The notes beneath the pieces are model-generated. The model was given only the letters and a program-made list of their open reading frames with translations, was not told where the DNA came from and searched no databases. This document shows positions 46,000-59,787 of a DNA stretch of 64,000 nt, piece after piece (position 1 is the first letter of the stretch; each line of letters opens with the position of its first letter). The translations under genes and the position numbers were made by a program. The DNA comes from Megalobrama amblycephala (Eukaryota; Chordata; Actinopteri; Cypriniformes; Xenocyprididae): positions 876,001 through 940,000 of the forward strand of contig NC_063061.1 of the NCBI RefSeq assembly GCF_018812025.1, given 5' to 3'.

Positions 46000-47165
46000 T
46001 AGGGAGTGCAGGTGGAACCTGTCCTATTTAAACCTCATATCTAGTGTCTGCTGCTCCCTTTGCTATTGAGGTGTGTGCCGCCATCATGCCACGATCTAAA
46101 GGCAAGGGATTTAAATAGATCTCTAAATTATATGCAATATATCATTCCATTGTAAGGAAAATCATCTACAAGTGGTGCCGATTTCAAACGATTTGTCAAT
46201 TCAGCCCAAGAGCCCCTGATGCAAAAATAAGTCTCCAAGAACCACAAAATTTAATCACAGGATCTGCTTATAAGTTTTGCAACTGTTGGTGTCAAAGTGC
46301 ATGCATCTACAATCAGAAAGAGACTGCACAAATTTGACCTGCATGGGAGGCATGCTAGGAAAAAAAGGCCTTTGCTGTCTAAAAAAAAACATTAAAGCAA
46401 GACTACAGTTTGCCAATGAGCATATAAACAAAGACCTACTGGAGTAATGTGCTCTGGACAGACAAGCTGTTTGGCCACAGTAACAGCAGACATGTTTGGC
46501 ACAGACCAAGGACAGCTTTTCAGGACAACAACCTCATACCAACTGAGAAGCACGGTGATGGAAATGTTATGATTTGGGGTTGCTTTGCTGCCTCAAGGAC
46601 TGGACAGCTTGCATTCATTGATTCAACAATGAATTCAGCATCATAGCAATGAGTGCTTGAAGATAGCATGAGGCCACCTGTCCAACAGTTGAAATCGAAT
46701 TGAAAGTGGACCTATTACCCAGGATAACGATCCTAAACACGCAAGCATATCCACCAAAGAATGGCTCAAAAAGAAGAAATGGAGAGTTGGATGTGGCCTA
46801 GTCAAAGCCCAGAACTGAATGCCATTGAAATGTTGTGGGGGGATTTGAAATGGGCAGTACATACAAGAAAACCCTCAAACACCTTGCAACTGAAAGAATA
46901 TTGCATGGAAGTGTGGTCAAAAAGGCCGATGTCAGAGACTGGTGGCCAATTATGCAAAACATCTACAAGAAGTCATTTCTGCTAAAGGGGCAATACTAGC
47001 TACAGAACCCAAGGATGTACTTACTCTTCCCACAGAAGAAATTCACATCTACTGATATTTTTGTTGAATAAATAAGTGGTTGTGTTCAAGTTCAAATATC
47101 AACTTTAGTAACAGGCACTGATTCAGAGGATCAAATGTTTGCTTGTCCAAATATGTCAAAATAGC
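46000..47165 (+). mobile_element. Second Tc1-like transposon copy, inactive
   Basis: It follows the previous copy directly and belongs to another Tc1 subfamily. The left part (gtcctatttaaacctcatat) precedes a start-like MPRSKGKG at 46086. The right end is near 47160, though its terminal repeat is not clear and abuts a palindromic element. Confidence 0.6.
46086..46990 (+). pseudogene. Tc1-like transposase pseudogene
   Basis: The plus strand begins MPRSKGKG and shows KARLQFANEHINKD, then an ALDRQAVWPQ-like first catalytic region. The frame shifts repeatedly. The second and third catalytic regions survive in pieces, for example QDNDPKHASISTKEWLKK (46718-46770) and SQSPELNAIEMLWGDLKWAV (46805-46860). 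Several stops make it non-functional. Confidence 0.8.
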
Positions 47166-47199
47166 AGACAATTATATATATATGCATAATATAATTTGA

Positions 47200-48371
47200 A
47201 TGTTAATCATTTGAACAAAATAAGAAGCATTGCATGTTATTTTGTATTTAGTACTGTCCTGAATAAAGTATTTCACATAACAGATGTTTACATAAAGTCC
47301 AAAAGATAAAACAAATAGCTGAATTTATAAAAATGACCCAGTTCAAAAGTTTGAATACCCTTGATTCTCAATACTGTGTGTGGTTACCTGATGATCCACG
47401 ACTGTTTTTGTGTTTTGTGATGGTTGTTCATGAGTCTCTTGTTTGTCCTGAGCAGTTAAACTGAGCTCTGTTCTTCAGAAAAATCCTCCAGCTCCTGCAT
47501 AATCTTTGATTTCCCACCATCTTTTGCATATTTGAACCCTTTCCAGCAGTCACCATATGATTTTGAGATCCGTCTTTTCACACTGAGGACAACTGAGGCA
47601 CTCAAACACAACTATTAGAAAAGGTTCAAACATTCACTGATGCTCCAGAAGGAAACACGATGCATTAAGAGTCGGGGATGTAAACGTTTTGAATTGGATG
47701 AACAGGGTAAATTATACTTTTATTCTCTTCTAGTAAACATGCAAGAATCTTCTGTTGCTTCCAAAGGGCAGAACTAAATGAAAAAATATGATCTTTAAAT
47801 AAAATAAGAAAAACTTGCACATCATCTTCTTGTTCAAAAGTTTTCACCCCCCAACTCTTAATGCATCGTGTTTTCTTCTGGACCATCAATGAATGTTTGA
47901 ACCTTTTGTAATAGTTGTGTTTAAGTCCGTCAATTGTCCTCAGTGTGAAAAGATGGATCTCAAAATCATATTGTGTCAATCTATAAAACACACACTGTAA
48001 AATGGATGAGGTTCATTCAAATAAAGGATCATTGCACAGCAAGTCAGGAAATATTAAATGCCAGGGTGAAGTAATACATTTTAAGAGTAGACTTAAAAAT
48101 AGACAGAGTTGAGGCAGTCGTGGATGATCCAGGTAACACCACACACAGTATTGAGAATCAAGGGTATTTAAACTTTTGAACTGGGTCATTTTTATAAATT
48201 CAGCTATTTTTTTTATCTTGTGGACTTTATGTAAACATCTGTTATGTGAAATACTTTATTCAGGACAGTACTAAATAAAAAATAGCATGCAATTTTCATT
48301 TTATTTTGTTCAAATGATTAACATTTGTGTATTTTCTGCAAGGGGTATGTAAACTTTTGAGCTCAACTAAG
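47200..48371. mobile_element. Palindromic TA-type MITE, copy 1
   Basis: The left arm includes gttaatcatttgaacaaaat, agtactgtcctgaataaagt and ttctcaatactgtgtgtggt. The right arm repeats these inverted (caggacagtactaaataaaa, ttcaaatgattaacatttgt). The centre is also partly palindromic, so most of the 1.2 kb can fold on itself. It shares a block of about 120 bp (47371-47494) almost unchanged with the element at 49446-50303. It ends about 280 bp downstream of the 83-bp exon in the direction of transcription. Confidence 0.75.
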
Positions 48372-48519
48372 GTACAAAAGTGAAAAGGTACATCTTTGTA
48401 CCTTACTTACCCCTAAATGGTGCATATTAGTACCTTAAAGGTACATATTAGTACCTTTTTACCTTTGTACCTTAGGGTACAGCCCCAGTGACAGCACCAT
48501 ACCTTTTTTTCTGACAGTG

Positions 48520-48522
<3 letters not shown>
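48372..48522. repeat. GTACCTT minisatellite-like element fragment
   Basis: Irregular repeats of ggtacatatttgtacctt-type units, ending gggtacagccccagtgacag, as in a common zebrafish-type repeat. Non-coding. Confidence 0.55.

Positions 48523-48560
<38 letters not shown>
48520..48560. repeat. (TA)n/(AC)n microsatellite
   Basis: A short TA run followed by about 15 AC units. It ends 89 bp from the 3' border of the 83-bp exon. Confidence 0.9.
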
Positions 48561-48562
<2 letters not shown>

Positions 48563-48643
48563 ATATTACATATATGCATTTTTTTTATTTAATTTTTTTT
48601 TTTGGATTACATATAATATGTGGAGAGATATTCTCACTGGTCA

Positions 48644-49402
<759 letters not shown>

Positions 49403-49445
<43 letters not shown>
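49403..49445. repeat. (AT)n microsatellite
   Basis: About 20 AT units abutting the left end of the next element; the element probably inserted at this TA run. Confidence 0.95.
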
Positions 49446-49448
<3 letters not shown>

Positions 49449-50303
49449 TGGCATAAAAAAGTAAAGCATGTTATGTTAAATGCATGCTATTTTTTATTTA
49501 GTACTGTCCTGAGTAAGATATTTTACATAAAACATGTTTGTGTTTAGTTCACAAGACAAAACAATAGCTGAATTTATTAAAATAACCCCATTCATAAGTA
49601 TGTGAACCATTGATTCTCAATACTGTGTGTGGTTACCTGATGATCCACGACTGTTTTTGTGTTTTGTGATGGTTGTTCATGAGTCTCTTGTTTGTCCTGA
49701 GCAGTTAAACTGAGCTCTGTTCTTCAGAAAAATTGTGACATCTTGAACATCCTGTTCAAAAGTTTTCACACCCCGACTCTTAATGCATCGTGTTTCCTTC
49801 TGGAGCATCAGTGAATGTTTGAACCTTTTTTAATAGTTGAGTTTGAGTCCCTCAGTTGTCCTCAGTGTGAAAAGACGGATCTCAAAATCATTCAGTCACT
49901 GCTGGAAAGGGTTCAAATATGCAGAAGATGCTTGAAAACTGATGAATCTGCAGGAGCTGGAGGATTTTTCTGAAGAACAGAGCTCAGTTGAACTGCTCAG
50001 GACAAACAAGAGACTCATGAACAACCATCACAAAACACAAAAACAGTCGTGGATCATCAGGTGACCACACACAGTATTGAGAATCAATGGTTCACATACT
50101 TTTGAATGGGGTTATTTTAATAAATTCAGCTATTGTTTTGTCTTGTGAACTAAATGCAAACATCTTTTATGTAAAATATCTTACTCAGGACAGTACTAAA
50201 TAAAAAAAATAACATGCATTTTGTATGATCTCACTTATTTCATTAAAATTTTTCACATTTTCACAGATTCTGCAAGTGGTTCACATACTTTCCCATGCCA
50301 CTG
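49446..50303. mobile_element. Palindromic TA-type MITE, copy 2
   Basis: The ends cagtggcataaaaaagta and tactttcccatgccactg are inverted and flanked by TA (49444-49445, 50304-50305). The two halves are inverted copies over several hundred bp (for example tcatgagtctcttgtttgtc and gacaaacaagagactcatga), so the 858-bp unit forms a long hairpin. No transposase. TA duplication suggests Tc1/mariner mobilisation. Confidence 0.85.
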
Positions 50304-50305
50304 TA

Positions 50306-53300
50306 TATATGGCATTTTAGAGTACTAAATTGTGCTTTATTTATAGCTGTGTAGATCCTTTTGATTTTTATGACTGTGAAGTCAAGTCTAAAAAGTTTTT
50401 ACTTTTAGTGAATTAAATAAAAGTGTTTTCCTCTTCAACAGAGAAAGCATCTGAAACGAGCTCGGGTTTGAACTAAGTAAAGGCGTTTCCAGTGCTACAA
50501 ATATTTACTGCTATGGTAGGTGCAAGAGAAATCCTCTTGTAGGAATTGATAGATGAGAGAGAATCTGTGTCCTAGTTTCCAGTCATACCAGAATCACCTT
50601 GCCTCCATGTCGTAGCTAAGTGGGAATACCAAAGAAAAGAGGGCAAGCAAGAGGGGTATTAATATCTGCTTTGATGTATACGCTACAGTATATTACACTG
50701 GTAATAGTCCAGGAGCATCTGAGAAAGACTTGCTTTCAGCTTCTAGTAGGGGGCTAGTCTATTTCTCCCTTTAATATCAAGGTTTCCTTAAAAATGCTGA
50801 TAAATCTGAAACTTAAAAGAGTAAAAGAGCCAATCCAACCAGTGTCAGATCATGTTCCAGCCTGACTACTGAATACTGAACTCATGCTCAGTTCAAAACT
50901 CCATCTATAGACCAAAATAATTATCCCAACATTATTTATTTAATTGACAGTAGAAACAAAGAGATACATTTCTTGTGAGTTATAAAGGTTCCTGCAGTCT
51001 ACTTAATACTATTGAAAAACTATTTGGTTTTTTTTTTCAAAATAAAGTATGTTCTGGTTTTGGGAGGTGAGATAATTAACATTACATCCATTTTGGAAAG
51101 GAAACGTCAATGAGAGGCATCTGGCCATGTCTAGGGCTGTACTCGTTCACCTTTCAAAGTTATAACCTGCCAAAATCACTCAAGCAGAATAAGGGCTCGG
51201 GGTGAGTTAGCTGACTGGCAAGCCTCGGTGAGAACTAAGAGGAGAAAGAATGATATGAATTCCTCAGGGAGAGCTTGTTCAGATTGCTAAATTTGCTACC
51301 AGGGCTGGCAGCTGTTGTTAAGGTAGAAAATGGTGTTAGTGAGCGTGGTTCAAGGTAAAAACTACCAAACATATAAGCAGTATAAGTGCTTTCCACCAGA
51401 ATAAAGTGCATCAAAACAAAGTTACAGTAGCTGATTTACAAATTTCTCCAAAATTGAGAAATTATAGGCACCAAGTTTGTTACTGATCGGGACCTAGATT
51501 CAGCAGAGACCAAAGCTTGCAGCTGGCTGCGTTCCTTGGTCATGTGATCAGGATCTTTAGGCTCTCTTCCTTTTACAAAGCATTTGAGGATGGTACATTA
51601 CTGCACTGTACCACTCCAGGACACATAAGTTTAAAGCGGTGAGGTGGAGTCTTAAAAAGCATTTATTGACTTTAATTTTATATTACATTTCAACATAAAA
51701 CTTGGTCCAGTTAGTATATTCTATGCTGTTAGAGCTTAAACTGGGTCATATTATTGCCATTTTCTGACAAAATTGAGCATGTTGATTTATTTTCTTGAAA
51801 TAGACTCATGGAATTTAAGTGAACTGCATTCCTTGCGTGTGATACCACTTATATACGGATGTGAAAGTGCCAAAGAGTACAACACTGAATAGATGTATAA
51901 GCACAAAGGATCAGAGATAAAGAAAAGAAAGTTGCCACGCTTAAAGCGTCTGTATACAAGGGCATTCCTCTATAGTGTCAACACCAAGACATAGCGTCTT
52001 TTCTCCTACTCGAGGAACCGGATGGCATTTGCAACCGAAGATGTTTTAATGAAAAAAATAAAATAAGGGCAAACAAACCCACATATTTATGATTTGTATG
52101 CTTTTCACACCATGCTTAATATTTTTAGCTATAAAATTGGATTTATCTGATCATTATAACGTGTTTTGACTGATCTAATTTGTACGTTTTATTAAAAGCT
52201 GCATTAAACCAATTTCAGACATTTAATTCGGTATTAGAATAATCTCTGTATTTGTCATCACACAAACATCTGCAATGTTTTAATTAGTTTCATAAAAATA
52301 AAACCTAAAAATAATATGCAGGGAATATTCTGAGAAGATTCTCTTTAGGTTATAGAAATAAAACCGCATTTGAACAGGACCTTTACATACCAGTTGTTCT
52401 TTGGTACAATATGTATGACAACATTTTCAGTGATAAACCTACTGTTACAATAACTATTTTGTTAATAACTCTCTGTCAATCCCAATGTCTGTGGCATGGA
52501 CAGGGATACAAAAATAAATAAATAAATAAATGCAGAAGTACAATCTGTACTTTTTATGCTGTCAAAAGTCCACCAGATGACACAAAACTGACAAATAAAT
52601 GGAATGTCTTGGTCCAAGTAACACGGAGAAAGAGTAAAAATTGTTCATTTACATATACTACGGAAAAGTGGGTTGAAAATCTGTGCGGTTACACTTCAAA
52701 AATAACTCAATAATAGGCTGTTTGAGCTTTGAGGTGGAGTGAAATGTGCAATAATGAAGTGTTTCAGAAAGTGTTAAGACAAATTGTATGAAGCAGGAAA
52801 AAATGCAAAAATAAAAAGCCGGAAAGTGGACACTTTCCATGCTATTGTATTCATGAAGTCTTTTATGAGACTTTAATTGTCACTGCATCCTTCAGATAAA
52901 AACATTGATTTTTTTATTATTATTATTTTTTTTATGAAAACCCCGTTAGACAACAAAGCCATCTGTTTTACTGCAGGGCCACAACAATGCAAGTCAAACA
53001 ATCTTTAATTAACAGTGCAGATTATATATAATGGCAAACTGACTGTCAAGTAAACAAGGCAAACTAAATTATTACTTTCATGCGCAAAAACTTCTGACTG
53101 GTGTACCCGAGCTTAGTTCAGAAGAACAAAGAACTAAAAAAATATATATTTAATTGTAAATTTTATCACAAATGATGAATTTGACCTGAAGTAACAGAAA
53201 AAAACAACAACAAACTCTGATGTACTTGAGCAGAAAGTCATACAATATCATACTCAGTCTGCTATTAATGCAGATTTATAAGGCACTTGGTAACTCATCA

Positions 53301-53967
53301 TATAATTTTAATGATGCATTTCTTTACTTCAGCAAGACAGTTCAACTGATGTAAGGCTAATTATACTATAATTAGTTATACATAAAGGGCATATCTCAAT
53401 CTAATTAGTAGATGCGCTCATGCATATTCATATAATCAAGCATGAGTGCATATAATAGCTTAAGATCTTACATGTAAAGAGCCAAAATGTTTCAGTGAAG
53501 TCAAATGCTCTCACTTGCATTTTGTTAGGGGTCAGTTGCTTTATAAAAGGTCAGTGCTCATGACAATGTCAGTCAACTTATACCAATACCAGTGAAACTG
53601 CATGGTCCTTGATACCAATTTTTAGATGCTGAACATACAATATGTATGGATGTATTGACAGCATCTAAAATGTAAACATTATAATGTATTTACAGCTATA
53701 GAAACAACATATTTATGAATCTTTCATTACATCTGTTGGTGCACGTTACACATTTAAGCTAAGCATTTAGAAACTTACAGTGTACACTACAGTCTCCATA
53801 GTCTCACACAGCCAGACATTCAGACTGGAAGGTCTGGACTCCATAGAGTGATGAAGGTACGACGTAAATTTGCAGACTAACCGGCAGTTAGCATCTGGTT
53901 CCCTCAACAAAAACCTAATATGATTTTTTAATTGGCTTTTGGATTTTAGGAGCCTCTGTAAAGATGA
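50306..53967. other. Probable intron, no recognised gene
   Basis: 3.7 kb of AT-rich sequence with short (AAAT) and A runs. I found no exon of the GABA-A gene in it and no clear mobile element. Confidence 0.35.
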
Positions 53968-54499
53968 TAAAGCCACGTGTACACTGCATGCGTCTGCGGT
54001 GCGTTACGGCTGCGACGCAGCTACTGGAGCTGATACGCGGCCACTCTAGTCAATGCTCGTGTTTACACCAGCCCCGCCGTGGTGTGTTTGAGAAGTGACT
54101 CGCCGCGCCGCTTCACTAAAGATAGGTGCCTCACCTATTTTTTATGGACGCCGCATCCAAGACGCGGAGCTCAAATACAAAACAAAGTCAAAATAATCAC
54201 GCTGTGTAGGCTCCCACTCATATTTCACATCACTAGGAGGCCAGAAACTGACAACAAGAGATTCGAAGTTGAAAAATTTGAAATTTCTTTGTTCTTGTCA
54301 TCCATAACTGGACTTTTAAGTGTATTAACTTCATCTGCAGGCTACAGCAAAATAAAGTATGGCATAGCAATAAACACCATTAAACCGGACAAAATATAAC
54401 AATTTAGCCATTAAAAACACGAAAAAAAACAACAAAAGCAACGTTGGACAGGCAAATCTGGTGTTCTCGCGAAAGCAGCCGCTTTGCTTCTGAAATGCT

Positions 54500-55282
54500 C
54501 AACCTGGTCTCATGACGAAAACATACCCGTGGGCACGTTTTCCCAAGTCGCGAAATACGCACCAGTGAGTACATATTGCTGCAGTTTCGCTGCGAAATGT
54601 CCACTGAGCAGCGCTAAAAGCGTGTTCCTTTTTTTTTTTTCAACAAACTATAATAGGGTGAATGCGGTACGTTTTTATGACGTTGTTTTTTATGACGAAT
54701 CGCACCGGTTCTCGATTTGACATTTGCGCTCCGTTACGTTTTAAAATAACGTCCCACCAATGCTACGCCTAAACCTACCCGATGCCGTTAACAAAAGCAA
54801 ACGTGACGTAAGAAGTGTCCGCGATCGTGTACCGTTTTTCAGCTCGTTTAGATCTTTTTTTTTTCACCAGTCAGTCACCTTTCGCGGGATTCGTACCCAG
54901 GCAGGGGGAGTCGACTCCTCGACGTAAGTCCAACTCCGTATCGGCTGAGCTACCGAGCAAGCTTGGTTGTGGCCAAAAAAAGCGAGCCGGAAAGTCCAAA
55001 GTACGTTCATTTACAAATCGGGCGCTCCGGTAAGAAGCGTTTTGAAGTCGCGACATGGTATTGCGCGAGGAGACGTCAAAACGAGGCTTTACGAATCCAT
55101 AATCTGACTCTGGTCGTCGTCAAAACCATGTGTGAAAACGAGCCAAAGCACTCAATGACGTTTTACCGGCCTCTAGCGTTTCGTTTCTGTCGGAAACTGC
55201 GGCCAGACGTACGCGCCGGTACGTAATTTTGTGTCTCGCAAAAACGTGCCCAAGGGTACGTCTCTCCCATGAGACCAGGTTG
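54500..55282. mobile_element. Nested element with 8-bp target duplication
   Basis: The ends caacctggtctcatg and catgagaccaggttg are perfect inverted repeats, flanked on both sides by GAAATGCT (54492-54499 and 55283-55290). An 8-bp duplication is typical of hAT (or P-type) elements. Subterminal acccgtgggcacgttttccc and gcaaaaacgtgcccaagggt also pair. It carries a tRNA-like segment but no transposase. Confidence 0.85.
54882..54963 (-). repeat. tRNA-like sequence inside the nested element
   Basis: On the minus strand TAGCTCAGCCGATACGG (A-box-like, 54952-54936) is followed by a self-complementary ggagtcgactcc variable-arm-like stretch and GGGTACGAATCC (B-box-like, 54898-54887). The B box deviates from GGTTCRANTCC at one central base and the acceptor stem does not close well. 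It is a tRNA-derived relic, not a functional tRNA gene. Confidence 0.55.
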
Positions 55283-55376
55283 GAAATGCTTCTGGTGTGA
55301 GTTGCGTAGAGGACGGAATAAAACCTTGCCGGAGTCGTAACGCACCGCAGACGTATGCAGTGTAAATGAGGCTTAA

Positions 55377-56652
55377 TTCTGCAAATAACTGCATTTGCAG
55401 GTTTCGAACAGAGATGGCGACAAAGAGGCAAAACTTGCAGACTGCAGCTTTAACAAAATGTACTCAATAAAGGTTTAGGGTTTGGTTTATTGTTAATTAG
55501 GCTACTTGTAATTGTGCTTGATTTACTGTTATTACTGTAGTAAATTCATGTAACAAGGATGAAACTTAAAGTTACTAAATTTTGCTTCCAATGTAAATCT
55601 ATGTTGTTGTAAGGATGTTTAGATCAGAATGAAGTTACCCCTATGGGTTTGCAGGGAAGCCAATATCTGTATCTCTACAAATGGCAAAATTATTTGTGCC
55701 ATTATTCAGATAAAATTGGACGTGAGCCGGGTTTAACCAGACGTTTGTCAAAAAGCCACCACTCTTTTGCCAAATCATAATTTTGTCTCCACCATATTTT
55801 GAAAGCCACTGAAAAACAGATCCAGTGCCAGTTTAAATAGATCCAATGAAACAGTACAGTATATGGAATTCTGATGGCTGAAACAGATGTTGGCTGAGAA
55901 CTGATGTTAACAAATGCAGCTTCTACTTGCATATTTCTATGACCTTTTTAGAGCAGCAATTATAGGAAATCCGCATGCAGTGTATCTGGTTGCCATAACT
56001 TCACACTCTTGCTGCTGCACATCTGAACTTTTATAGACTTCGTTCTCTTGTTATGCAGAGAGCCTGTGAGTAAGACAAATGAGATTGGCCTCCATAAGTA
56101 TCCATCACCTTGAGGTGCAGTGAAACGTTACTAGTGGACAATTTACATTCTCTCTCTAGCACATGCTAAACGTGTCCGAGGTACTGCATTACAAACTGCG
56201 GGATAAAATGGCAATTCAATGGGAAATAAATTATTCATGAGAAAACGTTTGAGGACTGTGCCTATTAGTCACAACATTATCCTATCTTAATCTATGTGAA
56301 AATGCCCTTGTTGTGGATTGCGCCAACATACACGTTAATCTCTTATGCACACAGACAGCAGTTTCATTTTTTTTTTTAATATATAACTTTTTTCTCCTAA
56401 AACTCTTAATCTCTGAATGTCATCTCTGCGGATATACAATATGGTTTATTTCAAAGACAGTATAAATATTCACTTTGCTGCCGTAATTTCAACAGATGCC
56501 AAAAATTTGGTTCCATGTCCTCTTGGTGTAAATGTCATTTGACTCTACAGATCTGTTTGTTCATTTCACTAGAGCTCATATGAGAACAATCTGATAATTT
56601 AGTTATCTAAATAAGGCTAAGGCTTTGCCAAGTGTTTATCACAAATGCACGC
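55377..56652. other. Sequence without a recognised feature
   Basis: AT-rich, probably intronic. No gene or element boundary supported. Confidence 0.35.
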
Positions 56653-56933
56653 TTACGCTGCATTCACACGGGGCGTAGGCGTTAACGCTTCTCATTTACT
56701 TTGAATGGGTGACGTCACGTATTGGCGAACTGAACAGTGGGTTCATGTTGCTCGTGGCAGAAGTTGATAATTTCTCAACTTTTCAAGCACCAATGCAGAC
56801 GTCAGCCAATCAGATCACCTTATGCAAATACCCTAGAGCAGTCGCTAGCCAATTGTGTTCATGCAACAAAGTGATGCGATTGGCTGTTGTCACTATGATG
56901 GTCACGTCAGCACCAAGCTTCAAGCATTGAATG
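56653..56933. mobile_element. MITE beginning GCTGCATTCACACGGGGCG
   Basis: gctgcattcacacggggcgt followed by aggcgttaacgcttctcatt and gtgacgtcacgtattggcga is the start of a very common cyprinid non-autonomous element. The central part (gtcagccaatcagatcacct, gcgattggctgttgtcacta) is present. The right terminal repeat is missing. Confidence 0.6.
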
Positions 56934-56937
56934 CAGT

Positions 56938-57230
56938 GTTATGTCAGGGTCAGAGTCTGTTTCTGTTTTATTTTGGTCCATTAGTTCCCTTCTGTGTTTG
57001 TCACATGTTCATTTCAGTTCCCTGTGTCCATGTCCTCGTTTGTTGTCATGGTAACGGATTGCGTTGTGCACCTGTTTCTTGTTCAGTTTGCTATTGTCTG
57101 TGTATTTTAGCCATGTTTTATTATGTTGGTTGTCCTGTATTGTCTTTACTTTGCTAGGAACTTATTAGCTCCTAGTAGCCTAGTTTACTAAATACATAAA
57201 TACATGTCTAGTAAATAAATGCTAAGTAAT
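56938..57230 (+). repeat. LTR-like remnant
   Basis: TGTCAGGGTCAGAG at the start with later T/G-rich blocks (ttgtcatggtaacggattgc, ttttagccatgttttattat) and AATAAA-like sequence near 57215 suggest an old LTR. A matching CA end and duplication were not found. Confidence 0.35.
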
Positions 57231-58224
57231 TTGCTGTTTTGTTTTTTGTTTTTCCCACAAACATACAATTAGTTGCTCTAGTTCACAGCATCTAGCTGTG
57301 GAGTCCTTTTTTGCTGCAACTAACAGACAGACCGCAGAGAATAACAAAACTCAACAACAGACTCCGGAAAATTACCTCACTAATGAACCTGTGGATTTTG
57401 CATGATAATAATGAGGACAGTGCTCAAAAAAGCTGATTTTATGTCTGACATACAGGGCCTTAACTTAAGTTTCAGGCAGGGTCTTTATTAATCCATCGAT
57501 GCATTGCAATTCTCTCTCCAACGATTCAGAATCGATTCTGAGCTTAGTTTTTAACCAGATGCGCTATGATGCTGAGTGTGCTTTAGAAGCACCTGTATTC
57601 TGCTTGCTTCCAATTCCTCACACACACACACACACACACCACTCGAACCTTCTGTAAAATAATCTTTCATAAAGTTTGTAAAGGTTGAAGCGAATTACAT
57701 GGACATTCGCGGGCTTCACTGCACAAGATGAGCTGTGAGAGATGCATGCTTTGTTTGATGTTACACTTGCAGTGCGCGGTCTCGTCCGTCGGTAATTTCC
57801 TTACAAATGCTCTACTTATACTTGCTTATATGTTTTCAAGTTATATCAGTTTAAATCGGAGCAGATCATGAGGTGATTAAAGATTCCCACCCCTAGTGTT
57901 TATATACAAGCACAGTTCTGACTGCGCCTGATAACAGGTGCATGCATGTGTCAGGTAATATCTCACAGCAATATGAACACAGGTTTGAATAGAAAAGCAA
58001 ACAGCAGGTAAGTAACAAGCTCTCAGTCACTTTCTTTGATAATATAAACATTTATAGAACATGTATCTTTCCACTTAGAGAACACCAACGCCAAGATTGC
58101 AGAGGAGAGTATAACTGGAAGAAGATAAGACGATAGTACAGGAGAAGATCAAACACAGGAACAGGTGAGCAGATCAGGCAATCCAGAGAACACAGACCAG
58201 ACAATGACGTAGAGCACAAACTCC
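57231..58224. other. Sequence with a CA microsatellite, no recognised gene
   Basis: (CA)n at 57619-57639. Otherwise no named feature. Confidence 0.35.
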
Positions 58225-58393
58225 TGTGTCAATCTTTGCTCCTGGAGGGCCAATGTCTTGTAGAGTGTAGCTCCAACCAGCTCCAAAACATAATCCCGAA
58301 AACCTTGATTATCTATTTCAAGTGTTTTTAATTAGGTTTGGAGCTAAACTCTGCAAGGACAGCGGCCATCCAGGAACTGACTTTGACACCCCA
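58225..58393. mobile_element. Short MITE (GTGTCAA...CTCCTGGAGGGCC type)
   Basis: gtgtcaatctttgctcctgg followed by agggccaatgtc, and on the right ggccatccaggaactgactt followed by tgacaccc, are inverted. The interior has gtagctccaaccagctcc and ggagctaaactctgca, also inverted. This is a widespread cyprinid repeat of about 170 bp. Confidence 0.65.
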
Positions 58394-58399
58394 ACTAAA

Positions 58400-58640
58400 T
58401 ACAGAAAACTTCTTAATGCGTTTTGGCCATTCATTTACACGACAAAGGCGTTTTGGGGACCTGAAAATGCTAACTTTTGAAAATGGGTTTCAAAGTGCAA
58501 GTATTTGAAAACGATGCACATTTATGAAAACTGTGATGGCATGTGTATTATGTGTTCAGTCTGTAAGTGCGTAGTGTTTCTTTACAAAATGGCATCACCA
58601 ACTACTGTGATGAAAATGGGATGGGTCTTAGAGTGAATGA
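58400..58640. repeat. Fragment of another MITE
   Basis: ttcatttacacgacaaaggc and cgttttggggacctgaaaat belong to a common cyprinid element; only one terminus is recognised. Confidence 0.4.
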
Positions 58641-59783
58641 CAGCTGATGCAGTAGGGTTACACAAAACCTGAGAGGATATTCTTCAAACATGACAAACTG
58701 AGAACAACCAAACAGCTCGGAGAGAATAATGAGCTGAACTCCTTTGATCAAACTACAGTTTAGTGACAGATGAGATTGCACTGGACACTAGCTCTCTAAT
58801 GACTGAAGAGCTAAATGGACCCGGCAATAATATGCCAGATTTGTAATACCAATTGGCAGATTTGAAACAATCGGCTAATTGCTCTTTGCTCCAGAGAAAG
58901 GACATGAGAGGTTATGTGATGCCAACTACTACTGCTCAGCCAACAAAGCATGTGCTAAAAGATCCTGAAGTCCAACTGAGAGATGAGAGAGAGGGGTTAT
59001 AAAAGTATTCAACTTCTTTCCACAGGCAGCCCAAGAGGCATGCAGTATTTCAATAAAACCTTATTAATTATGGTTACATTTTCATGTCAAAGGCAAATCT
59101 GTTGCCAGTTGGGTCAAATTTTGGATAACACAAGAATACTGTTCCGTCAGTAATGAATAGCAAAGGAACAAATGAGTAATGCACTATTAACAATCTAGTA
59201 ACTAATATTAAAAATAAAATCTGATTAACGAATGTAGTAGTTCACTATTACCTAATCAGTAACTACTATTTGTCATACCTCCCAGAGATCTACTATATAC
59301 AGGTTCATAATTAATGTGAATAATGCATAATGTATAATTAATTTTAAAGAGGAGATCATGGTGTTAGTATGTGAATGTATAATTCATAATTCAACTATAT
59401 TCATTAATTTGGTTTAATAAAGTAAAAAGGCTGCATTGAGATCCACTTCTCCTTCTCCTTGCCTCCTTAAGTCTTGCCTGAGTTCTCAGTTATTGCTCAT
59501 TTAAATATTTTCCCCCAGATGTTTCTCCTAAAATTCCATCACTTAAAAAAAAAGACAAGATCCAAGCTGGATTCAAACCCACTCATCAGCATGCACTTTT
59601 CTAAATACCAGATAGCAAGATACATACTAAAATAGTGACAATAGGACCAAAAAAAAAGCAGATTTTTTAGTGCAGGCCTATTTGAAAACTCACTTGCTAT
59701 CCTTGTTTGGCTTAAAAATCAGAGTGTATCTGTAAAGAAAAACTAAAACAAGATGCATTACGTAAAGAGTTTTAATAGTAAGT
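58641..59783. other. Sequence without a recognised feature
   Basis: AT-rich, with taactaatattaaaaataaa-type motifs; no gene supported. Confidence 0.35.
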
Positions 59784-59787
59784 TTAA

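Larger units (their letters stand above)
53971..55373. mobile_element. TAA-flanked element with a nested 0.8-kb insertion
   Basis: The ends agccacgtgtacactgcatg and catgcagtgtaaatgaggct-type (complement at 55340-55373) are inverted and continue into cgtctgcggtgcgttacg in both arms. TAA at 53968-53970 and 55374-55376 suggests a PIF/Harbinger-like 3-bp duplication. Without the insert at 54500-55282 it would be about 0.6 kb. The GC content is clearly above the surroundings. No transposase. Confidence 0.75.

Noticed and set aside
54882..54963. Functional tRNA gene
   Set aside because: The B box deviates from consensus, the acceptor stem does not close, and the segment lies inside a mobile element.
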